DNA of 64,000 nt from contig JAEUKB010000097.1 of NCBI GenBank assembly GCA_016794365.1, positions 124,001 to 188,000 of the forward strand. Reading direction: 5' to 3'. The notes under the pieces were generated by a model. That model had not been told where the DNA came from. It saw nothing but the letters and a program-made list of their open reading frames with translations, and made no database searches. This DNA comes from Myxococcales bacterium. GTDB lineage: Bacteria > Myxococcota_A > Polyangia > Palsa-1104 > JAEUJZ01. The first letter of the stretch is position 1; each line of letters starts with the position of its first letter. The translations under genes and the position numbers were made by a program. Of the stretch, positions 8,527 through 17,556 are shown piece after piece.

Positions 8527-10002
8527 CTAGCGCGAGACAGACAAGCCGAACGTGATCAGGCTGTAGCCGACCTGATAGCGACCCGCACCGACGCCGCCCT
8601 GCCCAGGTGCCAGACCCAGATCGGGTCGGATCGGGTTCTGCGGAGCCAGCTGACTGTCTTCGGGCGCGATCACCCGATCCGGCGAGAGGATCCGCGCATA
8701 GCCAACATCGAAGCGCCACAGCGCCGAGCCCAGCTTGACCGATGGAACAAACGCACCGATCGCGATCATCCCTTTGGTGCTGTCCGGCGCAAACAGGGAA
8801 AACGTCGCGTCAGGAACCGCTCCACTTTCAAACAGGCCGCCCGCGCGCAGTCCGATGTACTTCCAGACCTCGGCCTCGAAGCCCAAGTGAACGGCGTGCG
8901 TGGTTCGCATCCGCAGATCGATCGCCACCGGCCCCAGCTGATAGGTGTCAAACCCCTTCACGTTGGACAGCGTGACGCCTTGCGCTTCCACGGTGACACG
9001 CTCGAGCACCGACCAGAACTCAGCGGTATAGGCCAGCTCGATGCGCAGCCTGTTTTGCCAAAGGGCCAGCTCGGCTCCGACGCGCAGGATCGGCGGCAAG
9101 TTCAGCGCCAGCTTGGCGTCCTGACCGCTCACCGACGCTTCGTTAAACAGCTCACTTGCGGGCAGTCGGGTGTCGATGCGGCCATACAGGCTGCGCACCA
9201 GCATCGGAAGCTGAAACGACAGCCCGATCCGCAGCGGCAGCACGGGCCGATAGATCGCCCCCAGGTTGAGCGAGGGCAACAGCGACACCGCCTGAATGGC
9301 TCCGAGCGCGTCATAGTCCGGGTTTTCCGGCGCGCACATCACCTGCGGACAGCCGTTGAGCATCAGCTTGGCGCGAAAGTAAAACAGCATCAGCTGCGGC
9401 CCGACGCCAAGCTGGAGCTTGTCCCCCAGCAAAGAGACGCTTGCCACCGGGTTTAGCACCGCCATCAGCGTCGAGCGCTGGATCGCTCCATCGTGAAGGC
9501 CAATCAGCTGATAGCGCTGCGGCGCGGTGTCCGGCACCTGGCGACGTGCTTCCTCGGTGTCGTAGGAACCTTCGGGATAGCGCGACAGCCCCGAGTACGG
9601 AATCCACAGCCCGAGCCCAAGCGCCAGCCGTCCCCACGGCTTGCTCCACGACTTCGCAAACGCAAGCTGCGGAATGATCGGCGGAGCCCCAGAAAACGCG
9701 CCGCCATCATTGACGATGGTCGGTCGCTCAATGCCCGCGTCGTTGCGGGTGTAGGCGACCTCTTGCAGGATCACGCCCACATCGAAAAGGACACTGTAGC
9801 CATCGGGCGCGCTCGGGCTAAGCACCACCCCCGCAGGGTTGTAATAGATCGCGTTTAGGTCGTCCGCCCCTGCGACAAAGGCACCACCGCGAGCCGTCGG
9901 GCGCGCTCCATGCGTCCCCAGGAAGATTCCGCCCGCCTGTGCGGTGCCGAGGTCCAGCGCCAGCGCCAGCCCAGCCAGCAGAACGGCTCGCCCTCGCTTC
10001 AT
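8527..10002 (-). CDS. FadL-family outer membrane transport protein
   Basis: The 491-residue product has a signal peptide (MKRGRAVLLAGLALALDLGTAQAG) followed at once by GIFLGTHGARPTARGGAFVAGADD and AIYYNPAG. This N-terminal hatch region, with an NPAG motif, is the hallmark of the FadL/OMPP1/TodX family of 14-strand outer-membrane barrels that take up hydrophobic compounds such as long-chain fatty acids. Repeated amphipathic strands follow to the C-terminus, which ends in LITFGLSVSR, close to the usual aromatic-ended last strand. Its ATG overlaps the stop of trxB as ATGA, so the two are translationally coupled, though no functional link is obvious. The substrate cannot be told from sequence. 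Confidence 0.8.
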   Translation of the reverse strand: MKRGRAVLLAGLALALDLGTAQAGGIFLGTHGARPTARGGAFVAGADDLNAIYYNPAGVVLSPSAPDGYSVLFDVGVILQEVAYTRNDAGIERPTIVNDGGAFSGAPPIIPQLAFAKSWSKPWGRLALGLGLWIPYSGLSRYPEGSYDTEEARRQVPDTAPQRYQLIGLHDGAIQRSTLMAVLNPVASVSLLGDKLQLGVGPQLMLFYFRAKLMLNGCPQVMCAPENPDYDALGAIQAVSLLPSLNLGAIYRPVLPLRIGLSFQLPMLVRSLYGRIDTRLPASELFNEASVSGQDAKLALNLPPILRVGAELALWQNRLRIELAYTAEFWSVLERVTVEAQGVTLSNVKGFDTYQLGPVAIDLRMRTTHAVHLGFEAEVWKYIGLRAGGLFESGAVPDATFSLFAPDSTKGMIAIGAFVPSVKLGSALWRFDVGYARILSPDRVIAPEDSQLAPQNPIRPDLGLAPGQGGVGAGRYQVGYSLITFGLSVSR

Positions 10003-10961
10003 CAGTGTCCTGCCAGCAGCGCTTCCGCTTCGAGCGCGGCCATACAGCCAGTGCCCGCCGCCGTAATCGCTTGCCGCCAGCGCTTGTCTTGGACATCACC
10101 CGCCGCAAACACGCCTTCGACCGAGGTCTGGGTCGTGCCCGGCTTGGTCAGGATGTAGCCCGTCTCATCCAGCGCCAGCTGACCGCCCAGAAACGAGGTG
10201 TTGGGGACGTGACCGATCGCGTAGAACAGGCCGCGACAGTCGATGACCTGCGCTTCACTGGTCTGGACGTTGCGAACCCGAATCGCCGACAGCGAGCTGT
10301 CCCCAAGTGCCTCTTCCACCACCGAGTGCCAGATCACCTCGACCTTCGGATTGTTCGCCAGACGCTTCTGCATCGCCTTGGACGCACGAAGCTCGCCCCG
10401 ACGATGAATCAGCAGCACCTTGCTACCGAACTTGGCCAGGTGCGTCGCTTCCTCAATCGCGGTATCGCCACCGCCCACGACCACCAGCACTTGGTTGCGA
10501 AACAGCGGCAGCGCCCCGTCACAGACCGCACAGGCGCTGATGCCGCGCTGCCACAGCTTCTCTTCCCCCGGAATCGCCATCCGTCGCGCAGTCGCTCCGG
10601 TCGCAATGATCAGCGTCTGTGCATACACGGTCTGGCTGTCGGTCTGAACCAGAAACGGACGCTGGCTCAGATCGACCCGCTCTACCGTTTCGGTCTGGAT
10701 GCGCGTGCCGTGGTGTTCAGCCTGCGCCCGCATCCGATCCATCAGCTCTGGCCCCATGATGCCCGTCGGAAAGCCTGGGAAGTTTTCCACTTCCGTCGTG
10801 GTGGTGAGCTGTCCGCCAGCCGCCACGCCGCCTGCCATAAAGCCCTCGAACAGAAGCGGGGACAGGTTGGCGCGCGCGCAATAAATCGCTGCCGTGTGTC
10901 CCGCCGGTCCCGATCCAATGATGACAACCTGCTCAATCTGCCTGCTTTCGCCCATGTCCAT
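10002..10961 (-). CDS. trxB: Thioredoxin-disulfide reductase
   Basis: This NADPH- and FAD-dependent enzyme reduces thioredoxin in the cytoplasm. The 319 residues start with the FAD-binding motif VVIIGSGPAGHTAAIYCARA, contain the redox-active CAVC pair at about residues 144-147, a second dinucleotide fold (VLVVVGGGDTAIEEA) and the C-terminal FAD motif VFAAGDVQDKRWRQAITAAGTG. Length and motif order are those of bacterial low-molecular-weight TrxB. It is the first gene of a two-gene - strand unit with the FadL-type porin and is divergent from the methyltransferase gene; the 90 bases between should hold both promoters. Confidence 0.95.
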   Translation of the reverse strand: MDMGESRQIEQVVIIGSGPAGHTAAIYCARANLSPLLFEGFMAGGVAAGGQLTTTTEVENFPGFPTGIMGPELMDRMRAQAEHHGTRIQTETVERVDLSQRPFLVQTDSQTVYAQTLIIATGATARRMAIPGEEKLWQRGISACAVCDGALPLFRNQVLVVVGGGDTAIEEATHLAKFGSKVLLIHRRGELRASKAMQKRLANNPKVEVIWHSVVEEALGDSSLSAIRVRNVQTSEAQVIDCRGLFYAIGHVPNTSFLGGQLALDETGYILTKPGTTQTSVEGVFAAGDVQDKRWRQAITAAGTGCMAALEAEALLAGH

Positions 10962-11051
10962 CCTCTGACTTCAAAATTGTGACGCTGCGACGCATCAGCC
11001 CCTGACGCGCCAGGTCACACGCTGACGAGCCAACCGGACTGCATCTACCCG

Positions 11052-11837
11052 ATGAAGTCAAGCGATTTGGCCACCACCAGCCTAGGCCCACGACTTCACG
11101 ACAGTTTTGGATTGACCGACGCCGCACCAAGCACCCAAGATCCTCCGTCGATGGCTCGGTCGGTTGATTCCCGCTCCCCACAGGCAGATGAAGCCCAGCT
11201 TGCCCGCGTTCCGCTGTGCGGATCCTTTGCACTGGTGCTCGATGAGCTGCGCGGCAAGAAGCTGTGCGACCTGGGCTGTAACCAAGGCCACTACCTACAG
11301 TTTGGCGGACCCGGCAGCCTGGGCCTCGATGTCAGCGATGAATCCCTCGCAGCTTGCCAAGCGCGCGGGCTGACCGTCCAGAAACACGATCTCAACCAGC
11401 TGCCGCTGCCGCTGCCCGATGCTGCGTTTGAAGCCGTGCTGCTCAGTCATGTGCTGGAGCATGTGAAAGCGCCGCTCGCAATGCTACGAGAGTGCAATCG
11501 CCTGCTGCCGCTCCACGGCACGCTCGTCATCGGGCTGCCGATTGAAGACGGCCTGTACTCACGGCTGCGCATGGACTACTTCGGAGGCCGAGAAGGTCAT
11601 CTCTACAGCTTCTCGCTGCGCAACCTCGACAAGCTGCTCGGACTCTGCGGCTTTGCCTCACAGCGTGTGGTCTGTCACCTGCCTCGGATCGGCAACCGCG
11701 TCTCTGCGTGGAATCAGCGCCTTCAGGATCTGTTTGCGACCAAGCTCTACACCTTGTCAGCGGCCTACTGGTGCGTGGCCCGCAAGACCGGGCAGCCTGC
11801 GCTCGATCATCAGCTCTCCGACTACTTTTCCCGCTGA
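11052..11837 (+). CDS. Class I SAM-dependent methyltransferase
   Basis: Motif I (LCDLGCNQGHYLQF) and the following acidic residue (GLDVSD), then LPLPDAAFEAVLLSHVLEHV and LRECNRLLPLHGTLVIGLP, are the pattern of Methyltransf_11-type methyltransferases. The start is uncertain: ATG 11052 gives a 33-residue N-terminal extension without domain signal, and ATG 11151 is a good alternative. The gene is followed after six bases by the SGNH hydrolase and then the MBOAT acyltransferase, so it may modify the same surface glycan or lipid, or it may just be a shared transcript. Substrate unknown. Confidence 0.75.
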   Translation: MKSSDLATTSLGPRLHDSFGLTDAAPSTQDPPSMARSVDSRSPQADEAQLARVPLCGSFALVLDELRGKKLCDLGCNQGHYLQFGGPGSLGLDVSDESLAACQARGLTVQKHDLNQLPLPLPDAAFEAVLLSHVLEHVKAPLAMLRECNRLLPLHGTLVIGLPIEDGLYSRLRMDYFGGREGHLYSFSLRNLDKLLGLCGFASQRVVCHLPRIGNRVSAWNQRLQDLFATKLYTLSAAYWCVARKTGQPALDHQLSDYFSR

Positions 11838-11843
11838 GCCACC

Positions 11844-13019
11844 ATGCGCCGCCTTCGTCCCTTTGGGTTCGCTCTGCTGTTTCTGCTGCTGTTTGAGTGC
11901 GTGCTGCGAGCCTGGCTTCCCCCCGACCTGCGCGTGCAGCGTGACGTACGCAATCCGTTTGGCTGCTTTGCCGATGATGAGCTCTTGCGCCTAGAGCTTG
12001 CGCGCGACACGGACGAAGACGCGCTCGATGTCGTGCTGGTCGGAGACTCGGTCTTGGCATCGGTCGAAAACGGACCCGGTGAAAAGCTGGTCGATCTGCT
12101 GCCGCCACTGCTCACGCAGCGCCTCGCCAATGCGTCTGGACCGTACGCCCACAAGAGCGTGCGCGTGTTTTCGATCTCGATGTCCGCAGCCCGGGCCGCC
12201 GATCAGCAGGCCGCGCTCACCCTCTTGCACCAGCGGCTCTCTTCCCACCGCAAAGGACTGCGCGATCTGGTGGTCGTGGTAAGCAGCAACATCCTGTTCT
12301 TTTCTAAGCGCTTTGCGTCCGATGCCATGAGCTATCCCTGTCTGGCCTATGCGCTCAGCGATGATCCGCTGCTGCTGCGCAAGCTGGGGGTTCCCAGTCC
12401 CAGCAAAGGATTGTGGGGCGAATCCGATGCGCGGCTCGCCAAGGCGCTGTCGCACCTGTATCTGTTTCAGCAGCGCCGACACCTGGCCGAAGCGCTGGCT
12501 GGAGGCCCGCTCCGTCCGCAGCTTCGCGAAAAGCTGGTGCGCGCACTGCGCCGCTTGCCCGGACATCCGCCACAGCCCGCCCAGCCGCAGGTGATCGATG
12601 CAGCGGTCCGCAATCGGCCTTGGTTTCTGCGCGATCACAAGCGCGAGTCCTTCACCGCACACTACGACTACGTTCCCACCGACTCTGCGCAGGCCTGGAA
12701 CTTCATCGCCACCCGCTCTCTGTTTGGCTTTCTGCACGCGCATCCCGAGCTGGCGTCCTTCGTGATGATCAATCCCCACAACCATCACCTGATCGGCCCG
12801 CTCGGACAGACAGACAGCTACAAGAACCTGATGCAGCAGATCAAACAACTGGCCTTCGCACACGGTCTGTACGTCGCCGATTATGATCGTCAGCCCGCAC
12901 TCCGCAGCGAGCACTTCTTGGACATCGATCACTTCACCCGAGACGGAAACGCCGCCCTCTCTGCCTTGATTGCAGAAGATGTCCTGCGCGCTCTGTCTGC
13001 GCGTACCCAGACCCGGTAA
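11844..13019 (+). CDS. SGNH-type hydrolase/acyltransferase partner of MBOAT
   Basis: After one N-terminal membrane segment (FGFALLFLLLFECVLRAWL) the protein shows a GDS motif (DVVLVGDSVLAS, about residue 70) and near the C-terminus DIDHFTRDGN, which fits block V (DxxH) of the SGNH superfamily. SGNH proteins next to an MBOAT (as AlgX/AlgJ with AlgI, or PatB with PatA) accept acetyl groups handed across the membrane and attach them to polysaccharide or peptidoglycan. The next gene starts about ten bases downstream and is exactly such an MBOAT, which supports this role. The enzyme would act in the periplasm, anchored by the N-terminal helix. Confidence 0.75.
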   Translation: MRRLRPFGFALLFLLLFECVLRAWLPPDLRVQRDVRNPFGCFADDELLRLELARDTDEDALDVVLVGDSVLASVENGPGEKLVDLLPPLLTQRLANASGPYAHKSVRVFSISMSAARAADQQAALTLLHQRLSSHRKGLRDLVVVVSSNILFFSKRFASDAMSYPCLAYALSDDPLLLRKLGVPSPSKGLWGESDARLAKALSHLYLFQQRRHLAEALAGGPLRPQLREKLVRALRRLPGHPPQPAQPQVIDAAVRNRPWFLRDHKRESFTAHYDYVPTDSAQAWNFIATRSLFGFLHAHPELASFVMINPHNHHLIGPLGQTDSYKNLMQQIKQLAFAHGLYVADYDRQPALRSEHFLDIDHFTRDGNAALSALIAEDVLRALSARTQTR

Positions 13020-13029
13020 GAAGCCCTTT

Positions 13030-14253
13030 ATGTCTCTGCTCAGCGCAACCTACGGACTCTTGGTGCTGATCGCGGTCGGACTCTGTGCGATCACCCCGCT
13101 GCGACTGCGCGGACTGCTTATCACCGGCCTCTCGCTGCTGTTTTACGCCTGGGGATCACTGCCGCATGCCGCGCTCATCGTGCTGCTGGGATCGCTCGTC
13201 TTCCTGATCGGAGAGCGTCTGCACCTACGCCGCAGCCCGGCCCTGTTTGTCTGCGCGGTCCTACTCTGTGTCGCGGTGCTCTGCGGGTTTAAGTACTCGG
13301 TCTTGCTGCTGCAAACCCTGGCGGAGCTTTGGCCCCGTCCAGACCTCGCGCGCTCGCTTTCGCAGATGGCCCACGCGCTCTCCCTCTCGTTACAGATTCC
13401 GCTCGGGATTTCCTTTTTCACCTTCGAGTTTGTCCACTACCTCACCGACATCTACCAAGGGAAGATCCCTCGCCCCAGTGCGCAGACCTCGCTTGCCAAG
13501 CGACTGTGTGACTTCTTTCTGTTCGCGCTGTTTTTTCCAACCCTTTTGGCCGGTCCCATCAAGCGCTATCAGCAGTTTTCCCCGATGGAAGCACCACTTT
13601 GGCAGCGCAAGCCAGAGCTGGCCGAAGGCCTGTGGCGGATTCTCATCGGGCTCGCCAAGAAAGTCCTCATCGCGGACTCCTTGGCCACCATCACGCTGCG
13701 GCTCAAGGCCCCAGAGCTTGTCACGCCGCCCGGTCTGTGGCTCGCGATGTACGCCTACGCAGCGCAGATCTACGCCGACTTTTCCGGCTATTCCGATGTC
13801 GCCATCGGCGTCTCTCTGCTGCTCGGCTATCGCATTCCTGAAAACTTCCGCAACCCCTACGTCGCGCGCAGCCTGCAAGACTTCTGGCGGCGCTGGCACA
13901 TCTCGCTATCGAGCTGGATTCGCGACTATCTGTTCATTCCACTGGGAGGCAGTCACGTTCCGCCCTGGCGCGCGATGGTCAACCTGCTGCTCGTGATGGC
14001 GCTGTGCGGTCTGTGGCACGGAGCCGCCGGTCACTTCGTGGTGTGGGGCATCTGGCACGGCGCAGGCCTGGCCCTGGAGCAGCTCGCACGCAAGCTGCGC
14101 GGTAAGACCACGGCCAGTCCATCGGCGCTGTCCGCACTGCTCGGCTGGCTGTGGACGTTTCACTTTGTCTGCGTCGGCTGGATCCTGTTCGCCGCGCCGT
14201 CTCTGAAAGCCGCGCTCACCGCGCTAGCTCGCATGCTGTGGCTTGTCCGCTGA
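13030..14253 (+). CDS. MBOAT-family O-acyltransferase (AlgI/DltB type)
   Basis: The start is set to ATG 13030 (MSLLSATYG), just after the SGNH stop; the longer frame from 12970 would overlap that gene by 50 bases. About ten hydrophobic helices are visible. The family signatures are IYADFSGYSDVAIG, ENFRNPYVARSLQDFWRRWH with SLSSWIRDYLFIPLGG, and MALCGLWHGAAGHFVVWGIWHG, containing the conserved catalytic His in LWHG. MBOAT proteins move acyl (usually acetyl) groups across the inner membrane. With the upstream SGNH protein this makes a two-part polysaccharide O-acetylation machine. The 3' end overlaps the convergent ybeY by 30 bases. Confidence 0.9.
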   Translation: MSLLSATYGLLVLIAVGLCAITPLRLRGLLITGLSLLFYAWGSLPHAALIVLLGSLVFLIGERLHLRRSPALFVCAVLLCVAVLCGFKYSVLLLQTLAELWPRPDLARSLSQMAHALSLSLQIPLGISFFTFEFVHYLTDIYQGKIPRPSAQTSLAKRLCDFFLFALFFPTLLAGPIKRYQQFSPMEAPLWQRKPELAEGLWRILIGLAKKVLIADSLATITLRLKAPELVTPPGLWLAMYAYAAQIYADFSGYSDVAIGVSLLLGYRIPENFRNPYVARSLQDFWRRWHISLSSWIRDYLFIPLGGSHVPPWRAMVNLLLVMALCGLWHGAAGHFVVWGIWHGAGLALEQLARKLRGKTTASPSALSALLGWLWTFHFVCVGWILFAAPSLKAALTALARMLWLVR

Positions 14254-14754
14254 GTGCGGACCCGGAGGCCGGGGCTGCTGTACGATCTTCCCTGTCCCCC
14301 GCGCCTGCGTCCGCAGCAGCGCTTCGTAGCCAAACATCCAGCGCTCCTCGTCCGCGTCCCGATGATCCATGCCCAAAAGGTGACACAGCCCATGCACCGA
14401 CAGGTGACACAGCTCCGTCAGCAGGTCGTGACCCTGCGCGTCCGCCTGACGCTGCGCAATCTCCACCGAGATGATGATGTCCCCAAGCGTCTCGATCATC
14501 CCTGGCAGAAGCGGCACCACAAAGCCCGGACTTGCATCCCGCTGCGCAAACGACAGCACGTCGGTTGCATGATCTTCATCGGCATATTCCAGGTTCAGCT
14601 CGTGTAGCTCTTCGTTGTCCGACAGCATCAGCGACACCAGCGTGTCTGCGACTCCGGCGGCTTTCATCGCGCGCGTCACCTGCCTGCGCAGCTGCTGTCG
14701 CATCGATCTAGGCACCTGCTGCGAAACGCTCTGTTTTACGTGCAAGGTCAGCAT
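14224..14754 (-). CDS. ybeY: Endoribonuclease YbeY
   Basis: YbeY is a zinc-dependent single-strand-specific RNase used in 16S rRNA maturation and 70S quality control. The zinc motif HLSVHGLCHLLGMDH (three His, about residues 118-132) and the family strand DHATDVLSFAQRD are present. The N-terminal half is typical; the C-terminus after the YEALLRTQ segment has about 25 extra Pro/His-rich residues. It overlaps the convergent MBOAT gene tail to tail, so that C-terminal extension is partly the antisense of the MBOAT end. It starts with ATG 14754 and is divergent from the haem lipoprotein gene. Confidence 0.93.
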   Translation of the reverse strand: MLTLHVKQSVSQQVPRSMRQQLRRQVTRAMKAAGVADTLVSLMLSDNEELHELNLEYADEDHATDVLSFAQRDASPGFVVPLLPGMIETLGDIIISVEIAQRQADAQGHDLLTELCHLSVHGLCHLLGMDHRDADEERWMFGYEALLRTQARGTGKIVQQPRPPGPHSADKPQHAS

Positions 14755-14874
14755 CTAGCGCCCTTGTAACACGACCGCTTGCGCCCACGCGCCCAGTCGA
14801 AAAAACCACGACCCCTCGCCTCGCCTTGTTATAAGGGTCCGATACGCCAAACAAGTGGAGAGGTAGACTTCCCC

Positions 14875-16710
14875 ATGCCTGACATTGCTCGCGTCCGACG
14901 GTCTGTGCTCACGCCTTGGCTGCTTGGACTGGCCCTTTGGGGTGGCTGTAGCACGCTGCGCGATGACGGTGCCGATGTGGTGGGCGCAGGTGGTGGCCGC
15001 ATGGCCGACGACCCAGCCGAGCAAGGCGCGGTCCTGACGGTTTCCCCCGCCGATCCAGTCGTCACAAATGATGGCCAAAGTCCGTTCCAGCTCACCTTCA
15101 AAGTCTTTTTGGGCACCGAAGACATCACCGATCAAGTACGCCTCTCCATCGATGATGAGCGGCTCGGCCACTTCGCCGGTGCAACCCTGCACGGCAACCC
15201 CGGCCAAGGCGGCAAGAGCATCGTCCGGGCCCAGCGCGGCGAAGACCGAGGCAAGACCACCATCACCGTGCGCCAGCAAGTGGTGGTGATTGCGCCCGGT
15301 GCCCAGCCCGATGCGCCATCGAAGTTTGGCGGATCTGCATACGCCAAGCGCACCCCAGAGATTGCCTATCCACCCGCTGGAGCCCTGGTTCCGCCCAACA
15401 TCAACGAGCTGGAGTTTCAGTGGCGTCCGCAAGAAGCCACCCTGTTTGAGATAAACCTCGTCTCCGATTCGCTCGACCTGCGGATCTACACGCCCTGCAA
15501 CAAAGTGGGCGATGGCTGCGCGCTTCTGCCGGATGAGCCCACGATGAAGCTCCTCATGCAGGGCGGACGGGGTCAGCAGCTCCAGCTCTCGATGCGCGGC
15601 GCATCTCCCGAAGGGGGCGGCGTGGGAACAGCGGCCCAGCAAGCGCTGTCCTTTACCGAAAACGACATGAAGGGCGGCCTGTATTACTGGTCCGCATCGT
15701 CCGGCGGCATCGCCCGCTATGACTTCGGACTGCGCGGACAGAAAGCCGAAGCCTATTACGGCCCCCTTCGAGCGGGCGGACTGTGCGTCGGCTGCCACGC
15801 CATGAGCCGCAACGGCAAGCGCATCGCCGTTGGCATGAACATTCCCGGCCCAGCCATGATGCGCGCGCTCGACACCGGCACCCGCAGCAAGCTGTTCGAG
15901 GTCGGCCCCGGTATCATCGCGGGCTCCAACTTCCAAGCCTTCACAAGCGATGGCAAGTACCTGCTGACCACGGAGTATGGCGGGCTGTCCGTACGTGATG
16001 GCACAAGCGGCATGCTGCTTGGCAAAAACCCCAGCCTGGCCAACGCCACCATGCCGGATGTCTCGCCGGACGGAAAGATGGTGGTGTTTGCCCGCTCGCC
16101 CACCTTGTGCCTGCCGCCGCTGTGTCCGAACCTGGCGACCGAAAAGGCCAGCCTGTTTACCGTGCCGTTTGCGCCCGACGGAACCTTTGGCACACCGACC
16201 GAGCTGGTCAAGTCCGCTGGCGAAAACAACTACTATCCGACCGTATCCCCCGACGGACGCTTCGTGCTGTTCAACCGCGCGGCGGGCGAATCCTATGACG
16301 CCAAGGACGCCACTGTGATGGTCGTTCCGGTCGGCGGCGGAACCCCGATTGATCTCCAGTCCATCAACAGCATCCCCGGCAACTCCTGGCCCAAGTGGAG
16401 CCCGTTTGTCCATCGCTGGAAGGGCAAGAGCGTGCTGTGGCTGTCGTTCTCTTCACGCAGGCCGTACGGCGTACGCGGTGGAGCCAACGCCCAGATCTGG
16501 ATGGTGCCGGTCGAGATCGGCGCGCTCGAAAAGGGCCAAGACTCCGGCTATCCGCCCATCCGTCTGCCCTTCCAAGAGCTGGCCACCGGCAACCACATCC
16601 CGCAGTGGGTCGAGCAGGTCGATCGCGCCCCGTGCAGCGTCATCGACATGACCGGCTGCGGCATGGGCGAGCGCTGCATGGACGGCTACTGCGTCCCCGT
16701 CATCCAGTAA
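14875..16710 (+). CDS. Mono-haem beta-propeller lipoprotein (PD40/TolB-like)
   Basis: ATG 14875 follows GGAGAGG by 11 bases; the longer frame from 14779 has no ribosome-binding site. A signal sequence ends at WGGC, a lipobox-like cleavage site. Residues about 40-140 form an Ig-like segment (VLTVSPADPVVTNDG, FLGTEDITDQVRLSID), followed by GGLCVGCHAMSRNGKRIAV, a single CXXCH haem c site with the His, then propeller blades with the PD40 consensus (MPDVSPDGKMVVFARSP, YYPTVSPDGRFVLFNRA, SWPKWSPF). Such mono-haem propeller lipoproteins are common in Myxococcota and Planctomycetes; their electron partners are mostly unknown. Cysteine-rich C-terminus (CSVIDMTGCGMGERCMDGYC). Confidence 0.75.
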   Translation: MPDIARVRRSVLTPWLLGLALWGGCSTLRDDGADVVGAGGGRMADDPAEQGAVLTVSPADPVVTNDGQSPFQLTFKVFLGTEDITDQVRLSIDDERLGHFAGATLHGNPGQGGKSIVRAQRGEDRGKTTITVRQQVVVIAPGAQPDAPSKFGGSAYAKRTPEIAYPPAGALVPPNINELEFQWRPQEATLFEINLVSDSLDLRIYTPCNKVGDGCALLPDEPTMKLLMQGGRGQQLQLSMRGASPEGGGVGTAAQQALSFTENDMKGGLYYWSASSGGIARYDFGLRGQKAEAYYGPLRAGGLCVGCHAMSRNGKRIAVGMNIPGPAMMRALDTGTRSKLFEVGPGIIAGSNFQAFTSDGKYLLTTEYGGLSVRDGTSGMLLGKNPSLANATMPDVSPDGKMVVFARSPTLCLPPLCPNLATEKASLFTVPFAPDGTFGTPTELVKSAGENNYYPTVSPDGRFVLFNRAAGESYDAKDATVMVVPVGGGTPIDLQSINSIPGNSWPKWSPFVHRWKGKSVLWLSFSSRRPYGVRGGANAQIWMVPVEIGALEKGQDSGYPPIRLPFQELATGNHIPQWVEQVDRAPCSVIDMTGCGMGERCMDGYCVPVIQ

Positions 16711-16713
16711 GGT

Positions 16714-17397
16714 CTACGCGGGCGGCTCGGCAGCGGCGCTCGGCTCGGCGACTGGAGGCGGCTCCGGCGGCGGGGCAGCCGAGCCTTCCTGCGCCACCGG
16801 GGGGGGAGAAGCTCCGCTCGCCAGCGGTGGAAGCTCTAGCGTCTGACCGATCAGCCCATCAATGACCCGCTGACTCTTGCCCGACACCAGCGCCGAATAG
16901 ATGTCATCGAGCAAGTCCACATCGCGAATCGAATCCAGGCTCTCCATCACCGCCTGATCCATCCGCCCAAAGAACATCCGATACAGCCGATTGATGTCGA
17001 GCGCCATGCCCGACAGTCCCGGCTTGGTCAGATCGCTGACGATACGCTCCAGGTCTTCCATTTGCAGCGGGCGACCCTTGTAGAGCAGCGTCACCTCGTT
17101 GCCGTCCGACCCCACCACGATGCCGTCAAACCAGCTCTCGCGGGTGACGCCGTCATTGCGCCGGATGTCGATTCGCCACGTCCCATCCGATTCCGGCTGC
17201 GAGCGCGGCATGAACGTCGCGGCATAGCCTCGGGGCAGATGAAGAAGCGTCGAAAAGAGCTGAACCAGCCGCCCGGGCCGCACCGCCACGGAATAGCTGG
17301 AAAAGTGAATCGGTCGATTTTCGCGCTTGGCCAGGTGCTCGACCCGGAAAGAGAGCAGCGCGGTAAGCCGCTCGATCTCGTCGCGGATATCTTTCAT
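16714..17397 (-). CDS. Conserved-looking cytoplasmic protein of unknown function
   Basis: ATG 17397 (MKDIRDEIERL) is preferred to the upstream in-frame codon at 17460, because the extra residues look like leader sequence. The 227-residue product has an N-terminal helix, a beta-rich middle (HFSSYSVAVRPG, TWRIDIRRNDGV, VTLLYKGRPLQ) and a helical region (LYRMFFGRMDQAVMESLDSI), ending in about 45 Pro/Ala/Glu-rich residues. I do not recognise it. It is convergent with the lipoprotein gene and divergent from gnd. Confidence 0.5.
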   Translation of the reverse strand: MKDIRDEIERLTALLSFRVEHLAKRENRPIHFSSYSVAVRPGRLVQLFSTLLHLPRGYAATFMPRSQPESDGTWRIDIRRNDGVTRESWFDGIVVGSDGNEVTLLYKGRPLQMEDLERIVSDLTKPGLSGMALDINRLYRMFFGRMDQAVMESLDSIRDVDLLDDIYSALVSGKSQRVIDGLIGQTLELPPLASGASPPPVAQEGSAAPPPEPPPVAEPSAAAEPPA

Positions 17398-17556
17398 CGT
17401 GGTGGGATCGTACCACGTTTTGGCACAAACGGAGCACACGGGGGGCCAAAGGCCCCGCACACCGAGGCCGTTTCCACCCTGTCAGCGGGTCCGCCGGTCG
17501 CCTAAGCCCGCGTGATATGGTGTCCGCAAGCCAAACGGCACAAGGAGACGATGCGG

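Noticed and set aside
9939..10982. 347-residue + frame
   Set aside because: Antisense to trxB.
14755..16413. 552-residue - frame
   Set aside because: Antisense to the mono-haem propeller lipoprotein; no protein motifs of its own.
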